Assembly: GCF_036195325.1 (NCBI RefSeq)
Contig: NZ_CP108101.1
Span: 7,502,001-7,566,000 of the forward strand
Origin: Streptomyces sp. NBC_00234
GTDB taxonomy: Bacteria > Actinomycetota > Actinomycetes > Streptomycetales > Streptomycetaceae
Length of the DNA stretch: 64,000 bases
Reading direction: 5' to 3'
Shown here: positions 25,896 to 37,908 of the stretch, piece after piece
How positions within the stretch are numbered: position 1 is the stretch's first letter
How the letters are laid out: the number at the start of each line of letters is the position of its first letter
Program-made: the position numbers and the translations under genes
The notes under the pieces: model-generated
What the model saw: only the letters and a program-made list of their open reading frames with translations
Databases searched by the model: none
What the model was told of the DNA's origin: nothing

Positions 25896-28800
25896 ATGAG
25901 GCCGGCACAGCGGCGAAGACGATGGAGTGGCGGACCGGGCCGGCAGCGGCTCGTGGGGGCGGCACTCGCCGCACTGCTGCTCGTCGGCGGGAACCTGACG
26001 ACAGCGAGCGCCGACGGAGGGGTGGAGGAGACCCCGCGCGCACACGGCACCTCGCCCGGCAGCGACAGCACGGCGCTCCCCACCCTGACCCCGCAGGACA
26101 GGGCGTACCTGGAGGGTACGGAGGAGGTCCGTGCCACGCCGGCGCTGGCCGAGGACTCAGTGACGGCGCTCGCGGTCGACGGCAGGACGGTGGACGCCGA
26201 GCGGACCCACGGGGTGTCCCGGCTGACCTTCGACGTCGGGTCGAACTCGACCGAGGCCCGCTACCACAACCACGTGCTGGTCAACGGTGATTACCGGGCC
26301 GACATCGGCAACCTCGTCAACGAGCGCGGCACGATCGAGATCCCGAACCAGCACCTGGTCAAGGGTGAGAACAGGATCGAGATCCTCGCCGGCACGGTGG
26401 AGAGCGCGTGCGGGACGAACTACGACGACTTCGTGCTCTCGGACATCGGCCTGGAGCTGCTCGGCGAGGTCGCGGACGGCGAGGAGAACGAGTACACGTA
26501 CTCCTTCGGCGACGGCAGCTGCGGCTCCAACACCTCGCTGCGGAAGCGCGCCGAGCTCAGCTTCTTCGTCCTCGGCGACCCCAAGGGAACGACCGGGCTC
26601 CGGACCGACCTGGACACCACCCGGCTCGCCAACGGTGAGCACGTCCTCAGCGCGAAGACCGCCTCGGGCAAGACCGTCGAGAACACGGTGACGGTGAACA
26701 ACGCCCCGGCGGGCGCCCCGCGCATCCTGCCCAAGGACGGCACCCTGACGGCCGGCCGGCAGTCGGTGTTCGCCGGCCGTCCTGCGGGCTCCGAGGAAGG
26801 AGTCGAGTCACTGACGGTGGACGGCAAGGCGCCCGCCGTCTTCCCGCGCCTCGGCAATGACGCGGCGACGTTCTCCTTCGACGTCGGACCGGACTCGATC
26901 GACGACAAGTACGACAACCACCTGCTCGTCAACGGCAAGCGTATCGACCTCGGCGGTACGTGGGCGGGGCAGCGCGTCGACCTGGCCATCCCGGCCCGCC
27001 ACCTGGTGCCCGGGGACAACACCCTCACGGTCGTCACGAGCCCGTACAAGGAGAGCTGCGGCAACAACCGCGACGACTTCGACATCGCGCGGCCGGTCCT
27101 CGCCCTCGACGGTGCGACCGTCACGGGCCGGGACATCGCCGACTCGTACGCCCTGGGCGACGGCGCTTGCGGCGACAGTGACACGCGCCTACGCCAGGCG
27201 GAGCTGCACTTCACGGTCGACGCCCCGGCCACGACCGTGTCCGAGACCCTCGGAACCGGCAGCGCGACCCTCGGCTTCACCGTGGGAAGCAACTCGATCG
27301 ACACCAACTACCGGAACAAGATCGTGGTGAACGGCCAGGAACTGCCGCTCGACAGTGACTTCGTCAGCGAGCACGTCGACCTGACCTTCTCCAACGAGTG
27401 GCTCGTCCCCGGCTGGAACACGATCGACTTCGTGACCGGCACCTACGCGACGGCGTGCGGCGACAACCGCGACGACTTCAGCCTCTCGGCCATCACCCTC
27501 ACCCCCGCCGCGGGCACCGCCACCGGACGCATGCTCAAGGGCTCGTACGCCATGGGCGACGGCGACTGCGGCAGCAACGTCAATCCGCTGACCGAGATCG
27601 ACCTCGAATTCTTCGTGGACGGCCCGGCCGAGGGCCTGAGCGCCGATCTCGACACCACGAAGACCGCCGACGGCAGCCACACGCTGGCCGCGACGTCGAC
27701 GGCCGGCACTACGGCGACCCGCACCCTGGTCACCGACAACTCCGCGCCCCGGGTGGCCGGCAGCACCCCCGCCGCGGCACAGCGCCTCACGGCTTCGGTC
27801 GTCCTCGACGTCCGCGTCGAGGACGCCTCCGGTGTGGTCGACGGGCCGGAGGTGACGCTCGACGGCCGGCCCGTCGAGCTCGGCGCCTCCGTGGGCCCCG
27901 GCCTCTCCGCCGGTGAACACACCCTGGCGGTGTCCGCCACCGACGGCCTGGGCAACACGGGGGTCCGCAAGGTGACGTTCACCTCCGCGGGCATCCCGGA
28001 CGCTCCCGCCGACCTCGCCCCGAAGTCGGGCACGACCGACGCGGGCGGCAGCGTCAAGCTGTCCGCGAAGGTGGCCGAGCCCGACGGCGGCAAGGTGAAC
28101 GCCACCTTCTCCGAGGCCGAGATCCTCACCCCCGGCCAGGTGTACGAGGGCACGGCCACGTCCGTCCCCACGACGCTTCAGGTCAGGGGCGAGAAGAAGG
28201 TGAAGGCCGCCGGCCTCGCACCCGCCGACGGCATGACGCTCGACGCTCCGGCCGCCGAGGACGTCACGTTCCAGCGGTTCGACGTCCAGGTCAAGGGCCA
28301 CGTCGACGAGCCGGTCCTGCGCTGGGAGGGCGTCATCGACCCCGAGCGCCTGGCCGCACTGCGGGTCTGGGACACCGGGGCGAAGCGGTGGGACGTCCTG
28401 ACCAGCGCTCGCGGTGCCGCCGAGGGCAACACCGTCCTGACCGTCTCCGTCGACCGGAAGTACATCGACCGGCAGCAGGTCCACGTCATGCTGACGGGCG
28501 AGGACCCGTTCGCCGACGACATCGAGGCGGGCGACCCGAACGCGTTCGCCGACCCCGGCTCGTACGACTTCTCGATCGTCCACCACACCGACACGCAGTA
28601 CCTCTCCGAAGGCGCGGTGGAACAGGAGACGGCCGAGGAACGCGCGGTCTGGGAGAAGGCGTACGGCGACGTCACCCGCTGGGTCGCGGCCAACAAGGAC
28701 GACCGCAAGATCGCCTACGTCGCGCACACCGGCGACATCATCGAGAACAACATCCGCAAGCCCGCCACGGAGGCCGACCAGCAGCAGGTCGTCGGTGAGA

Positions 28801-29873
28801 TGGAGCTGTCCTCGAAGCAGCAGCGGATCCTGGACGACGCGGGAGTCCCGAACGGTGTGATCGCGGGCAACCACGACAACCAGTCGGGCACCGAGAGCGG
28901 CCCCTCCGCCCTCTACAACCAGTACTACGGGCCCGAGCGTTACCAGGCGGCGGCCCAGGGCTGGGAGCACGCCGAGTACGGCGGTCCGTGGCGCGAGGGC
29001 GACAACCAGAACCACTACGACCTGTTCTCGGCGGGCGGCATCGACTTCGTGGTCGTCGGCCTCTCCTACTCGGTGACGCGTGAAGAGGCCGAATGGGCCG
29101 ACTCCGTGTTCAAGCGTTACCCCGGGCGCAACGGCATCCTGCTCTCGCACGACTACCTCGCGCCGAGCGGCAACCCCGACGGACGCGGCGCCGCGTTCTC
29201 CGCGCCCGACGGATCGATGCTGTACAAGAAGGTCGTCCAGAACAACCCGAACGTCTTCCTGATCCTCGCCGGTCACGAACACGGGGTGGGCACCAACGTG
29301 AAGCCGCGCGTCGGCGAGGTCTCCCACGATGTCGTCGAACTGCTCGCGGACTACCAGTTCTACACGGTGTCCGCGGACCGCCTCGGGCTGACCGAGATCG
29401 GCGGCTATCGGCCCGACGAGCAACTGCGGTTCGGCGCGAGCTTCTTCAGGATGCTCCAGTTCGACGTCGACCGGTCCGAGGTGACCGTGGACACCTACTC
29501 GCCGCTCCTCGACGAGTTCGGTGCCACGGAGTACGACACGGACCACCGTTACGACGGCACCGAGGACAACATGGTCCTCCCCGTCGACCTCACCACCCGT
29601 ACGACCTCCTTCAAGACCGATTCCGTGGCGCTCTACAACCCGGTGAGCGTCATCGGCAGGACGACGGCCGACTCCGGCGCGACCGCTTCGGTGACCTGGA
29701 AGGGACTCAAGGCCGGAACGGCGCACGCCTGGTTCGTCACGGCGCGCTCCACCGGCGGCGGTGCGACCGCCTCCGAACCGAGCGTCTTCGTGACGAAGGA
29801 GACGGACGGACGCCCCGGAAGCTGGGGGCCGCACGTACCCGCCTACGAGTGGTTCGCGCACTCCACGCCGTAG
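25896..29873 (+). CDS. Very large secreted calcineurin-type metallophosphoesterase
   Basis: A 1325-residue exported protein. ATG 25896 follows AGGAAGG and opens a signal peptide ending ASA near residue 43. Three related modules lie at about 105-235, 320-440 and 455-580; each contains VGxxSxxxxYxNxxxVNG, then a CGxNxDDF segment and a GDGxCG turn. An Ig-like part (about 590-800) follows. The phosphoesterase domain (about 885-1240) has HTDTQY near 895, GDIIEN near 945, GNHDN near 990, LSHDYL, and GHEHG near 1125, together the metal ligands of the calcineurin family. A final Ig-like segment ends the protein. It likely hydrolyses phosphate esters outside the cell; the substrate is unknown. Confidence 0.9.
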   Translation: MRPAQRRRRWSGGPGRQRLVGAALAALLLVGGNLTTASADGGVEETPRAHGTSPGSDSTALPTLTPQDRAYLEGTEEVRATPALAEDSVTALAVDGRTVDAERTHGVSRLTFDVGSNSTEARYHNHVLVNGDYRADIGNLVNERGTIEIPNQHLVKGENRIEILAGTVESACGTNYDDFVLSDIGLELLGEVADGEENEYTYSFGDGSCGSNTSLRKRAELSFFVLGDPKGTTGLRTDLDTTRLANGEHVLSAKTASGKTVENTVTVNNAPAGAPRILPKDGTLTAGRQSVFAGRPAGSEEGVESLTVDGKAPAVFPRLGNDAATFSFDVGPDSIDDKYDNHLLVNGKRIDLGGTWAGQRVDLAIPARHLVPGDNTLTVVTSPYKESCGNNRDDFDIARPVLALDGATVTGRDIADSYALGDGACGDSDTRLRQAELHFTVDAPATTVSETLGTGSATLGFTVGSNSIDTNYRNKIVVNGQELPLDSDFVSEHVDLTFSNEWLVPGWNTIDFVTGTYATACGDNRDDFSLSAITLTPAAGTATGRMLKGSYAMGDGDCGSNVNPLTEIDLEFFVDGPAEGLSADLDTTKTADGSHTLAATSTAGTTATRTLVTDNSAPRVAGSTPAAAQRLTASVVLDVRVEDASGVVDGPEVTLDGRPVELGASVGPGLSAGEHTLAVSATDGLGNTGVRKVTFTSAGIPDAPADLAPKSGTTDAGGSVKLSAKVAEPDGGKVNATFSEAEILTPGQVYEGTATSVPTTLQVRGEKKVKAAGLAPADGMTLDAPAAEDVTFQRFDVQVKGHVDEPVLRWEGVIDPERLAALRVWDTGAKRWDVLTSARGAAEGNTVLTVSVDRKYIDRQQVHVMLTGEDPFADDIEAGDPNAFADPGSYDFSIVHHTDTQYLSEGAVEQETAEERAVWEKAYGDVTRWVAANKDDRKIAYVAHTGDIIENNIRKPATEADQQQVVGEMELSSKQQRILDDAGVPNGVIAGNHDNQSGTESGPSALYNQYYGPERYQAAAQGWEHAEYGGPWREGDNQNHYDLFSAGGIDFVVVGLSYSVTREEAEWADSVFKRYPGRNGILLSHDYLAPSGNPDGRGAAFSAPDGSMLYKKVVQNNPNVFLILAGHEHGVGTNVKPRVGEVSHDVVELLADYQFYTVSADRLGLTEIGGYRPDEQLRFGASFFRMLQFDVDRSEVTVDTYSPLLDEFGATEYDTDHRYDGTEDNMVLPVDLTTRTTSFKTDSVALYNPVSVIGRTTADSGATASVTWKGLKAGTAHAWFVTARSTGGGATASEPSVFVTKETDGRPGSWGPHVPAYEWFAHSTP

Positions 29874-29921
29874 CCGCACGGGCCGACGCGCCGACCGGCG
29901 CTTCTACCCCGGCCGCCCCGC

Positions 29922-29960
29922 GCCCTCCGCCCCGGACCAGACAGGTCCGGGGCGGAGGGC
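29922..29960. terminator. Hairpin after the metallophosphoesterase gene
   Basis: A perfect 17-bp stem (29922-29938 and 29944-29960) with loop AGACA, about 48 bp after the stop and 45 bp before the next start. It should separate or attenuate transcription between the two genes. Confidence 0.85.
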
Positions 29961-30004
29961 CCCCCTGCTCGTGCCCCTGGTGAAGACGAGAACTGAGACC
30001 CGCC

Positions 30005-31255
30005 ATGCGCCCCGCCCACCTGACTGAACCCGCGCCCGCCGCCCAGCTGCCCCGTCGGCGACCGTCCCACCTGCGGTCGTCCCACCTGCGGCCGTCCCGC
30101 CTCCCGGGGCGCAGGCCGACGGCGGCGCTCCTCTCCACCGTCGCGGCCCTGCTGGCCCTGCTCGCCGCCGGGTTCGCGTACCCGGCGCCCGCCGCCGCGC
30201 ACGACGCGACCACGGCCGCGTACGCCGGTGTCGAGGACGGCGGAGCCGGGGACGGCGGAGCCGAGGTGGTGGCGACGCTCGACCTCGAATACGACCTGCT
30301 CATGAAGTCCGCCTGGCTCTACGCCGAGGCGTACGAGGCGAAGGACCGCGCCGCACAACTGCGCCAGCTGAAGATCAACGCCGACGCGGTGACCCAATAC
30401 GTCACCGAGCGCTTCGACGTCGCCCGTGACGGCAAGGCGTGCACACCCCGCCGTGCCCGCGACGCCGACGTCCACACCCGCGGTACCCGGCCCTTCGCCC
30501 TGCTGACCCTCGCGTACGACTGCCCGGGCGGCGCCGGCGCCACGTACGCGATCTCCAGCGCCCTGTTCCCGGACGGCGAGACGTTCGTTCACAGCACCCA
30601 GACGATCGTCCACTACGACATCGACGGGCAGCGCGGCTCCCAGATCCTGACGGCCGCCGAACCGACCCTGGAAACCACCGGAGACCGCGCGTCGCACCAG
30701 ATCGGCGAGTTCTTCCTGCTCGGCACCGAACACCTGCTGTTCGGCATCGACCACATCCTCTTCCTGCTGTTGCTGCTCATGGGCGCGCGCAGCCTGCGCG
30801 ACATCGTCCTCACGGCGACCGCCTTCACGGCTGCGCACAGCATCACGTTCATGCTGGCGGCCACAGGAGCCGTCCACGTTCCCGGACCGGTCGTGGAACC
30901 GGTCATCGCCGCTTCCATCGCCGCGGTCGCCATCGCCGACATCGTCCTGCGGGACCGTCCGGGGAACGCACGCTGGCGTCTGCCGACCGTCTTCCTGTTC
31001 GGACTCGTCCACGGTCTGGGATTCGCGGGCGCGCTCGGCATCGAGGAGAGCTGGTCGTGGGAGCTGCTGCTGTCGCTGCTGAGCTTCAACGTCGGTATCG
31101 AAGCGGTACAACTGGCCGTCATCGCGGCCGTTTTCCCGCTCGTGGTCCTGCTCCGCCGCACCCCCGCGCACCGCTGGGCGCTGCCGGCGATGACGGTGCC
31201 CGTCGCGATGGTCGGCCTCTACTGGTTCTGGGACCGGTTGGCGATCACGGCCTGA
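30005..31255 (+). CDS. HupE/UreJ-family membrane protein
   Basis: A 416-residue membrane protein. A basic N-terminal stretch of about 40 residues precedes a signal-like helix ending AAA near 65. An extracytoplasmic domain of about 150 residues follows, then six to seven membrane helices with the HupE/UreJ signature LLFGIDHILFLLLLLMGAR and FGLVHGLGFAGALG. The family is associated with nickel or cobalt uptake or with surface complexes; here there is no urease or hydrogenase gene nearby, so metal transport is only a family-based guess. ATG 30005 is kept, though a shorter start is possible. It follows the phosphoesterase gene across a hairpin. Confidence 0.82.
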   Translation: MRPAHLTEPAPAAQLPRRRPSHLRSSHLRPSRLPGRRPTAALLSTVAALLALLAAGFAYPAPAAAHDATTAAYAGVEDGGAGDGGAEVVATLDLEYDLLMKSAWLYAEAYEAKDRAAQLRQLKINADAVTQYVTERFDVARDGKACTPRRARDADVHTRGTRPFALLTLAYDCPGGAGATYAISSALFPDGETFVHSTQTIVHYDIDGQRGSQILTAAEPTLETTGDRASHQIGEFFLLGTEHLLFGIDHILFLLLLLMGARSLRDIVLTATAFTAAHSITFMLAATGAVHVPGPVVEPVIAASIAAVAIADIVLRDRPGNARWRLPTVFLFGLVHGLGFAGALGIEESWSWELLLSLLSFNVGIEAVQLAVIAAVFPLVVLLRRTPAHRWALPAMTVPVAMVGLYWFWDRLAITA

Positions 31256-31491
31256 CCGGCGGGCGCCTCTCGTAGCGCCTCCTGGGACGCCTCTGAACGG
31301 CGCCTTGGGTGGCCGAACCGCCGTTACGTGCACATGTGTTCGGACAACCCTCCCACGCTGCCCGGGGAATCCGGTGATTTCTCCTCTCTTGCGGACTTTC
31401 CGTTGCGTATCCTGCACCGCGCGATCCTCAAGCCGAGTTCCTTGTCCGCGCCGTGTGCCGCCGCATGGCGCGCTGTTCGAGAAGGCAGAGA

Positions 31492-32994
31492 ATGAGACAT
31501 CTCTTGAGACCGATGACCGTGGTGGCCGCTCCGGCCCTTGCCGCGGCCCTCCTCGTCGGACCCGCCCCGACCGCGTCAGCGGGCCCGACGCAGCCGCTGT
31601 ACGGCGAGTTGGTGCAGAACGGCACCTTCGCTTCGCTGACGGCCCCCTGGTGGGGCACGGAGAAGGCGTCGATCGCCTCCGTCGACGGGGCGATGCGGAT
31701 CACGCTCACCGGGACCGGTGCAGGGGGCAACCTCTGGGACGCCGTGGTGGGTCAGAACAACATCAATCTCCGTCAGGGCGCAACGTACACACTGTCGTTC
31801 GACGCGAAGGCGTCCGTCTCCGGCAGGATCAGGTCCACGGTTCAGCTCGGCACCGATCCGTACCCGGCAGCGCTGGCCGAGGACGTCGATCTGACCACCG
31901 CCACCCAGCACGTCAGCTGGACGTTCACCTCGACCCTGGAGACGGGTGACGGGCACGTCGACTTCCAGGTGGGCGGGCTGCCCGATCAGAGCGTCGTCAC
32001 GCTGGACAACGTCTCGCTGACCACGTCCACCGCGCGCGAAGGGTTCTACACCGACCCGGCGAACAACGCGACGAAGTGGGCGCGGAGCACCACGGACCCC
32101 CGCGCCGCGAAGATCAACGCAGCGATCGGCGACCACAACACCGCGAAGTGGTTCGGGAACTGGGATGCCGACGGCAATCCGGACACCGGCATCCAGACCG
32201 AGGTCGCCACCTACGTGGGCGCCGCCGCCGCCCAGGGGAAGCTGCCGGTCCTCGTGGCGTACAACATCCCCGGCCGCGACTGCGGCGGTGCCTCCTCGGG
32301 CGGATCGGAGGACGCGGCCCGCTACAAGCTGTGGATCGACGGGTTCGCCCAGGGCATCGCGGGCCGCCCGGCCGTCGTGATCCTTGAGCCCGACGCGGTC
32401 GCCCAGTCGTCCGACCCCGCGTGCATCTCGGGCGAGGCGCTCGAAGCCCGCTTCGACATGCTCTGGTACGCCAACCAACACCTCGCCGCGCAGGGCCCGT
32501 TCACGCAGACCTACCTCGACGCCGGGAACGCGACCTGGACCCTGGGACCCGACTTCGACGACACCGGAGGCATCGGGCTGGAGCGCATGGCGCAGCTGCT
32601 GAACCGTTCAGGCGTCTCCATGGCCGAGGGGGTGTCGATCGGCGTCTCCAACTTCGACGCCACCGACATCTCCAACCAGTACGGTGCCCGGCTGGCCACC
32701 CGGATCAGGAACGACTTCGGTATCGACACCCGCTGGGTCGTGGACACCGCCCGCAACGGCAACGGGGGATACGTCACCCCCGGCGTCCCCTCCAGCGGAC
32801 ACGTCGGATTCTGCAATCCCCCCGGCCGCAGGCTGGGCGTGACCTCGCGCGCCGGAACGGGCGGCGCCGAGTACCTCCTGTGGATCAAGAACCCGGGTGA
32901 CTCCGACGGCAACTCCGCCCAGTGCCCCACGGGGTCCCCGCCCGCCGGTTCCTTCTCCCCGGATCTGGCGGAAGCCCTCGTCGACGGCACGTGA
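31492..32994 (+). CDS. Secreted GH6 cellulase with N-terminal CBM4/9-like domain
   Basis: A 500-residue secreted enzyme. The signal peptide ends ASA at about residue 30. A carbohydrate-binding module of the CBM4/9 jelly-roll type spans about 35-180 (LVQNGTFASLTAPWWGTEKA). The GH6 domain (about 185-500) has VLVAYNIPGRDCGGAS with Asp263, the catalytic acid Asp301 in VVILEPDAVAQ, and the late WVVDTARNGNG. The open loop pattern resembles endoglucanases of Streptomyces rather than cellobiohydrolases, but this is a judgement. ATG 31492 is preceded by GAAGG. It cleaves beta-1,4-glucan. I see no CebR box in the 236 bp upstream. Confidence 0.92.
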   Translation: MRHLLRPMTVVAAPALAAALLVGPAPTASAGPTQPLYGELVQNGTFASLTAPWWGTEKASIASVDGAMRITLTGTGAGGNLWDAVVGQNNINLRQGATYTLSFDAKASVSGRIRSTVQLGTDPYPAALAEDVDLTTATQHVSWTFTSTLETGDGHVDFQVGGLPDQSVVTLDNVSLTTSTAREGFYTDPANNATKWARSTTDPRAAKINAAIGDHNTAKWFGNWDADGNPDTGIQTEVATYVGAAAAQGKLPVLVAYNIPGRDCGGASSGGSEDAARYKLWIDGFAQGIAGRPAVVILEPDAVAQSSDPACISGEALEARFDMLWYANQHLAAQGPFTQTYLDAGNATWTLGPDFDDTGGIGLERMAQLLNRSGVSMAEGVSIGVSNFDATDISNQYGARLATRIRNDFGIDTRWVVDTARNGNGGYVTPGVPSSGHVGFCNPPGRRLGVTSRAGTGGAEYLLWIKNPGDSDGNSAQCPTGSPPAGSFSPDLAEALVDGT

Positions 32995-33000
32995 CGACCG

Positions 33001-33035
33001 CCCGCCGGGCCGGCCCCGACAGCCGGCCCGGCGGG
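33001..33035. terminator. Hairpin terminator after GH6 cellulase
   Basis: A perfect 14-bp stem (CCCGCCGGGCCGGC at 33001-33014) with a 7-base loop starts 6 bp after the cellulase stop. Confidence 0.88.
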
Positions 33036-33107
33036 AGATCGTGGAGTATGGACCCTTCACACACCGCCTCGCCGACGCCCGGACGAGGCACGACCGTTGG
33101 GGGACCC

Positions 33108-33299
33108 GTGGCCCTGGACATGCGCACCCTCTGCGAACGCTGCGGGACCGCGGAGCTGCCTCCGGACGCTGCCGCCCGGATCTGTTCGTACGAGTGCACC
33201 TTCTGTGTGGAGTGCAGCGACACGATGCACGCCACCTGCCCCAACTGCGGGGGCGAACTCGTCGCCCGGCCGCGCCGGCGGACGGCCGCGACTGCCTAG
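33108..33299 (+). CDS. DUF1272 small cysteine-rich protein
   Basis: A 63-residue protein with four CxxC-type pairs or near pairs (CERC, CSYEC, CVEC, CPNC), so it very probably binds zinc. This is the DUF1272 family, whose members are short single-domain proteins of unknown role. GTG 33108 is preferred because GGGGGA lies upstream and translation begins MALDMRTLCERCG as in relatives; ATG 33048 would add 20 residues without similarity. Confidence 0.85.
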   Translation: MALDMRTLCERCGTAELPPDAAARICSYECTFCVECSDTMHATCPNCGGELVARPRRRTAATA

Positions 33300-33425
33300 G
33301 TAATCCTTCGCGTCATCCAGCCATCCAGTCGTCCAGCCATCCGGCCGAACGCGATCGCCCGGCGCTCCACCGCTCGGCTCGCGGCCGACGATCAACTCCC
33401 GGGCGGTCTACGTACACTGACGGGC

Positions 33426-33809
33426 ATGGCATGCCGCATCAGTGAACTCGTCATCGAGGCCGCCGACCCGGACCGGCTCGCCGTGTTCTGGAGCAAGGTC
33501 CTCGGCTACGTCGAACTCGACCGGGAAGACGACGGAAGCATCGAGATCGGGCCGCCCGGCGTCGGTTCCGGCGGCCCGCAGCCCACCATCGTCCTCAGCC
33601 CCAACAGTGAGCCGCGGACCGGGAAGATCCGACTGCACATCGACGTCAACGCCACCGACCGCGACCAGGACGCCGAGTTGGAGCGGCTGCTCGCTCTCGG
33701 CGCCAGGCCCGCCGACGTCGGTCAGACCGGCACCGAGAGCTGGCACGTCCTGGCCGACCCGGAAGGCAACGTGTTCTGCCTCCTGGAGGCCCGGATCCAG
33801 CCCCTCTGA
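33426..33809 (+). CDS. VOC-family (glyoxalase-like) protein
   Basis: A 127-residue vicinal-oxygen-chelate protein. ELVIEAADPDRLAVFWSKVLGY and RLHIDVNATDRDQDAELERLL mark the two units, and the end is VLADPEGNVFCLLEA. It has no obvious operon partner and converges on the UvrA-like gene. Substrate unknown. Confidence 0.88.
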   Translation: MACRISELVIEAADPDRLAVFWSKVLGYVELDREDDGSIEIGPPGVGSGGPQPTIVLSPNSEPRTGKIRLHIDVNATDRDQDAELERLLALGARPADVGQTGTESWHVLADPEGNVFCLLEARIQPL

Positions 33810-33843
33810 CCACCTCCGTCCAGGGCCCTGCCCCGCGTCGCCG

Positions 33844-36240
<2,397 letters not shown>

Positions 36241-36543
36241 CGTGTCTCCATCTGTTACGCGGGCCGCCTTCGCGGTCTCCGTCGGGCGTCGCCCGCCTCG
36301 GTCCGACCAGCTTCGAACCGTATGTCTCGTCACTGTCCTGCTCCGGCCCGCGGAGTCTTTCGTGCCCCGGGCCGCCCTGTCCGCCGAAAGGCCGGACCGG
36401 CCGGAGGCCGTCGCGCACCGGCTCGCGGCCGGCCGTCCCGTGCGCCCCGTGCGCCGGGCATCGACGCGGTGCGGGGAGACGCGGAACCGGCGGAGCGCGG
36501 TATCGGGACGGCGCCCGGCGGTGGAGGGTGGGTCGGCGGGTAC
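36241..36543. other. Intergenic region
   Basis: About 300 bp of very GC-rich sequence upstream of the UvrA-like gene and downstream of a VOC gene. I see no gene or clear operator. Confidence 0.5.
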
Positions 36544-36900
36544 TCAGCTGTCCTGGAGCAGCCCGAGCACGTTGCCGTCCGTGTCCGTCACGGTGGCCAC
36601 GAGCCGGCCGCCACCGACGTCGTGGGCCTTCTCCTTCACGGTGGCACCCGCCGCGGTCACCTCGGCGAGCTTCGCCTCGATGTCCTCCACGTGCCAGTAC
36701 GTGACCGGCGAGGTCATGCCCTGCGGTCCGCCGTCCGGCACCAGCCCGATGTGCTGGCCCGCGGCCTCGAAGCTCACGTAGTAGGACTCGTCGGTCTGCG
36801 GGGCCACGCCGAGCAGGGCGGCGTACACCTTCTTGGCCGCCGCCAGGTCGGAGACGGGATGCAGCACGGTCTTGATTCCCTGGGTGGAAGAGCCGGTCAT
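36544..36900 (-). CDS. VOC-family (glyoxalase-like) protein
   Basis: A 118-residue vicinal-oxygen-chelate protein: VLHPVSDLAAAKKVYAALLG and VTYWHVEDIEAKLAEVTAAG, ending ATVTDTDGNVLGLLQD. ATG 36900 has GGAG five bases upstream and is preferred over GTG 36906. It lies upstream of the UvrA-like gene on the same strand, but 300 bp apart. Confidence 0.88.
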   Translation of the reverse strand: MTGSSTQGIKTVLHPVSDLAAAKKVYAALLGVAPQTDESYYVSFEAAGQHIGLVPDGGPQGMTSPVTYWHVEDIEAKLAEVTAAGATVKEKAHDVGGGRLVATVTDTDGNVLGLLQDS

Positions 36901-37208
36901 GATCACTCCATGGTTCGTGGGTCCCGTCGGGAGCGTCCGGAGGGGATGGACGGGACGGACGGGTGGTACGGAATACCGACAACGCGCTCACCGCCGGCAC
37001 CACCGGCTGGCGATGCGGTGCCCTCCTGCGGGTGAACCGCGCTGTTCATGGCACTCACGCTAGCTGTGGCACAGGGGCCGCGCTTCTCGATTCCTGATCG
37101 TCCGGTCACGTGTTCCGAGGCATGCGCGTCCGCCTCCCGGCCGTGGAGCCGGTGCGTGGGCCGCCGGGCGGACGGGCCGTTGTCAGTGCCCGGTGGAATG
37201 CTGTCCGC
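36901..37208. other. Divergent intergenic region
   Basis: 308 bp between the divergent VOC and hypothetical genes. Nothing beyond presumed promoters is recognised. Confidence 0.5.
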
Positions 37209-37478
37209 ATGGACGAGCTCATGCGGCAGCGCCGGGTCTACGGCGCCGACCACGACGACCCGGACCCCGGCCCGAAGCCCGGTCACGACTACCGGGAGCT
37301 GGTCGGCGGTCCTCTCGACGGCCTGCTCCTGGACGTGACCGGGTGGACCGACGCGGCCCTGTGCGAGGGTGCGGCGCTGATCACGGAGATCGGGGCCTAC
37401 GGACCCGGGGGACGGGCCGAGTACAGGAGCAGGCACGCCGACCCGCTGAAATGGGACTGGTGCGGTGACACCCGCTGA
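37209..37478 (+). CDS. Hypothetical protein
   Basis: An 89-residue soluble protein that I do not recognise as a named family. It has DYRELVGGPLDGLLLDVTGW in the middle and a charged N-terminus. ATG 37209 is the first start of the conserved-looking part. Codon bias fits a real gene. No partner is evident. Confidence 0.6.
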   Translation: MDELMRQRRVYGADHDDPDPGPKPGHDYRELVGGPLDGLLLDVTGWTDAALCEGAALITEIGAYGPGGRAEYRSRHADPLKWDWCGDTR

Positions 37479-37604
37479 CCCGTGATCTCCTCGCGCCTCC
37501 CCGGCCCCACGCCGTCCCGGGGTGTCGCCGGATGGCTGGGGGGCGCGGGGTGAGGGAAAATCGGGGCACGCGAACGAGGTTTCTCTCAGTGCCGAGGATT
37601 GGTG

Positions 37605-37796
37605 ATGATCATGGCGGACGAGATCGGCAACCGAGTCCACGAGATGCGCGAGAAGGCCGAGCAGCTGTCCAATGCCGCCGAACACGCGTCGGACGACAAG
37701 GAGAGCCGGCGGCTCAAGGAAAAGGCCGCCAGGCTGCGCAGCCAGAGCGAACAGCTGAGCTCGATGGCCGCCGGGGACGTCTACCCGAGCGACTGA
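37605..37796 (+). CDS. Small charged helical protein, hypothetical
   Basis: A 63-residue protein that is almost entirely one predicted amphipathic helix or coiled coil rich in Glu, Lys, Arg and Ala (EKAEQLSNAAEHASDDKESRR). ATG 37605 has GAGG seven bases upstream; ATG 37611 is an alternative. Small helical proteins of this type are common in Streptomyces; function unknown. Confidence 0.65.
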   Translation: MIMADEIGNRVHEMREKAEQLSNAAEHASDDKESRRLKEKAARLRSQSEQLSSMAAGDVYPSD

Positions 37797-37908
37797 CCTC
37801 CCGCCCGAGACCGGTCCGGCCGCCGCCCTGACGACGACCGGCCCGTCCTGCGGTGCGCCCCGGAATCGCGGTCGGTGGTCCGACCCTTCCGCGGTCCGGG
37901 GCCGGCCG

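Noticed and set aside
27189-29879. 896-codon open frame antisense to the metallophosphoesterase gene
   Set aside because: Same GC effect; no domain is visible and the plus frame has all metal-ligand motifs.
31256-31491. CebR box upstream of the GH6 cellulase
   Set aside because: No TGGGAGCGCTCCCA or close variant is present on either strand.
36360-36480. Short inverted GC repeats before the UvrA-like gene
   Set aside because: They are interrupted and expected by chance in such GC-rich DNA.
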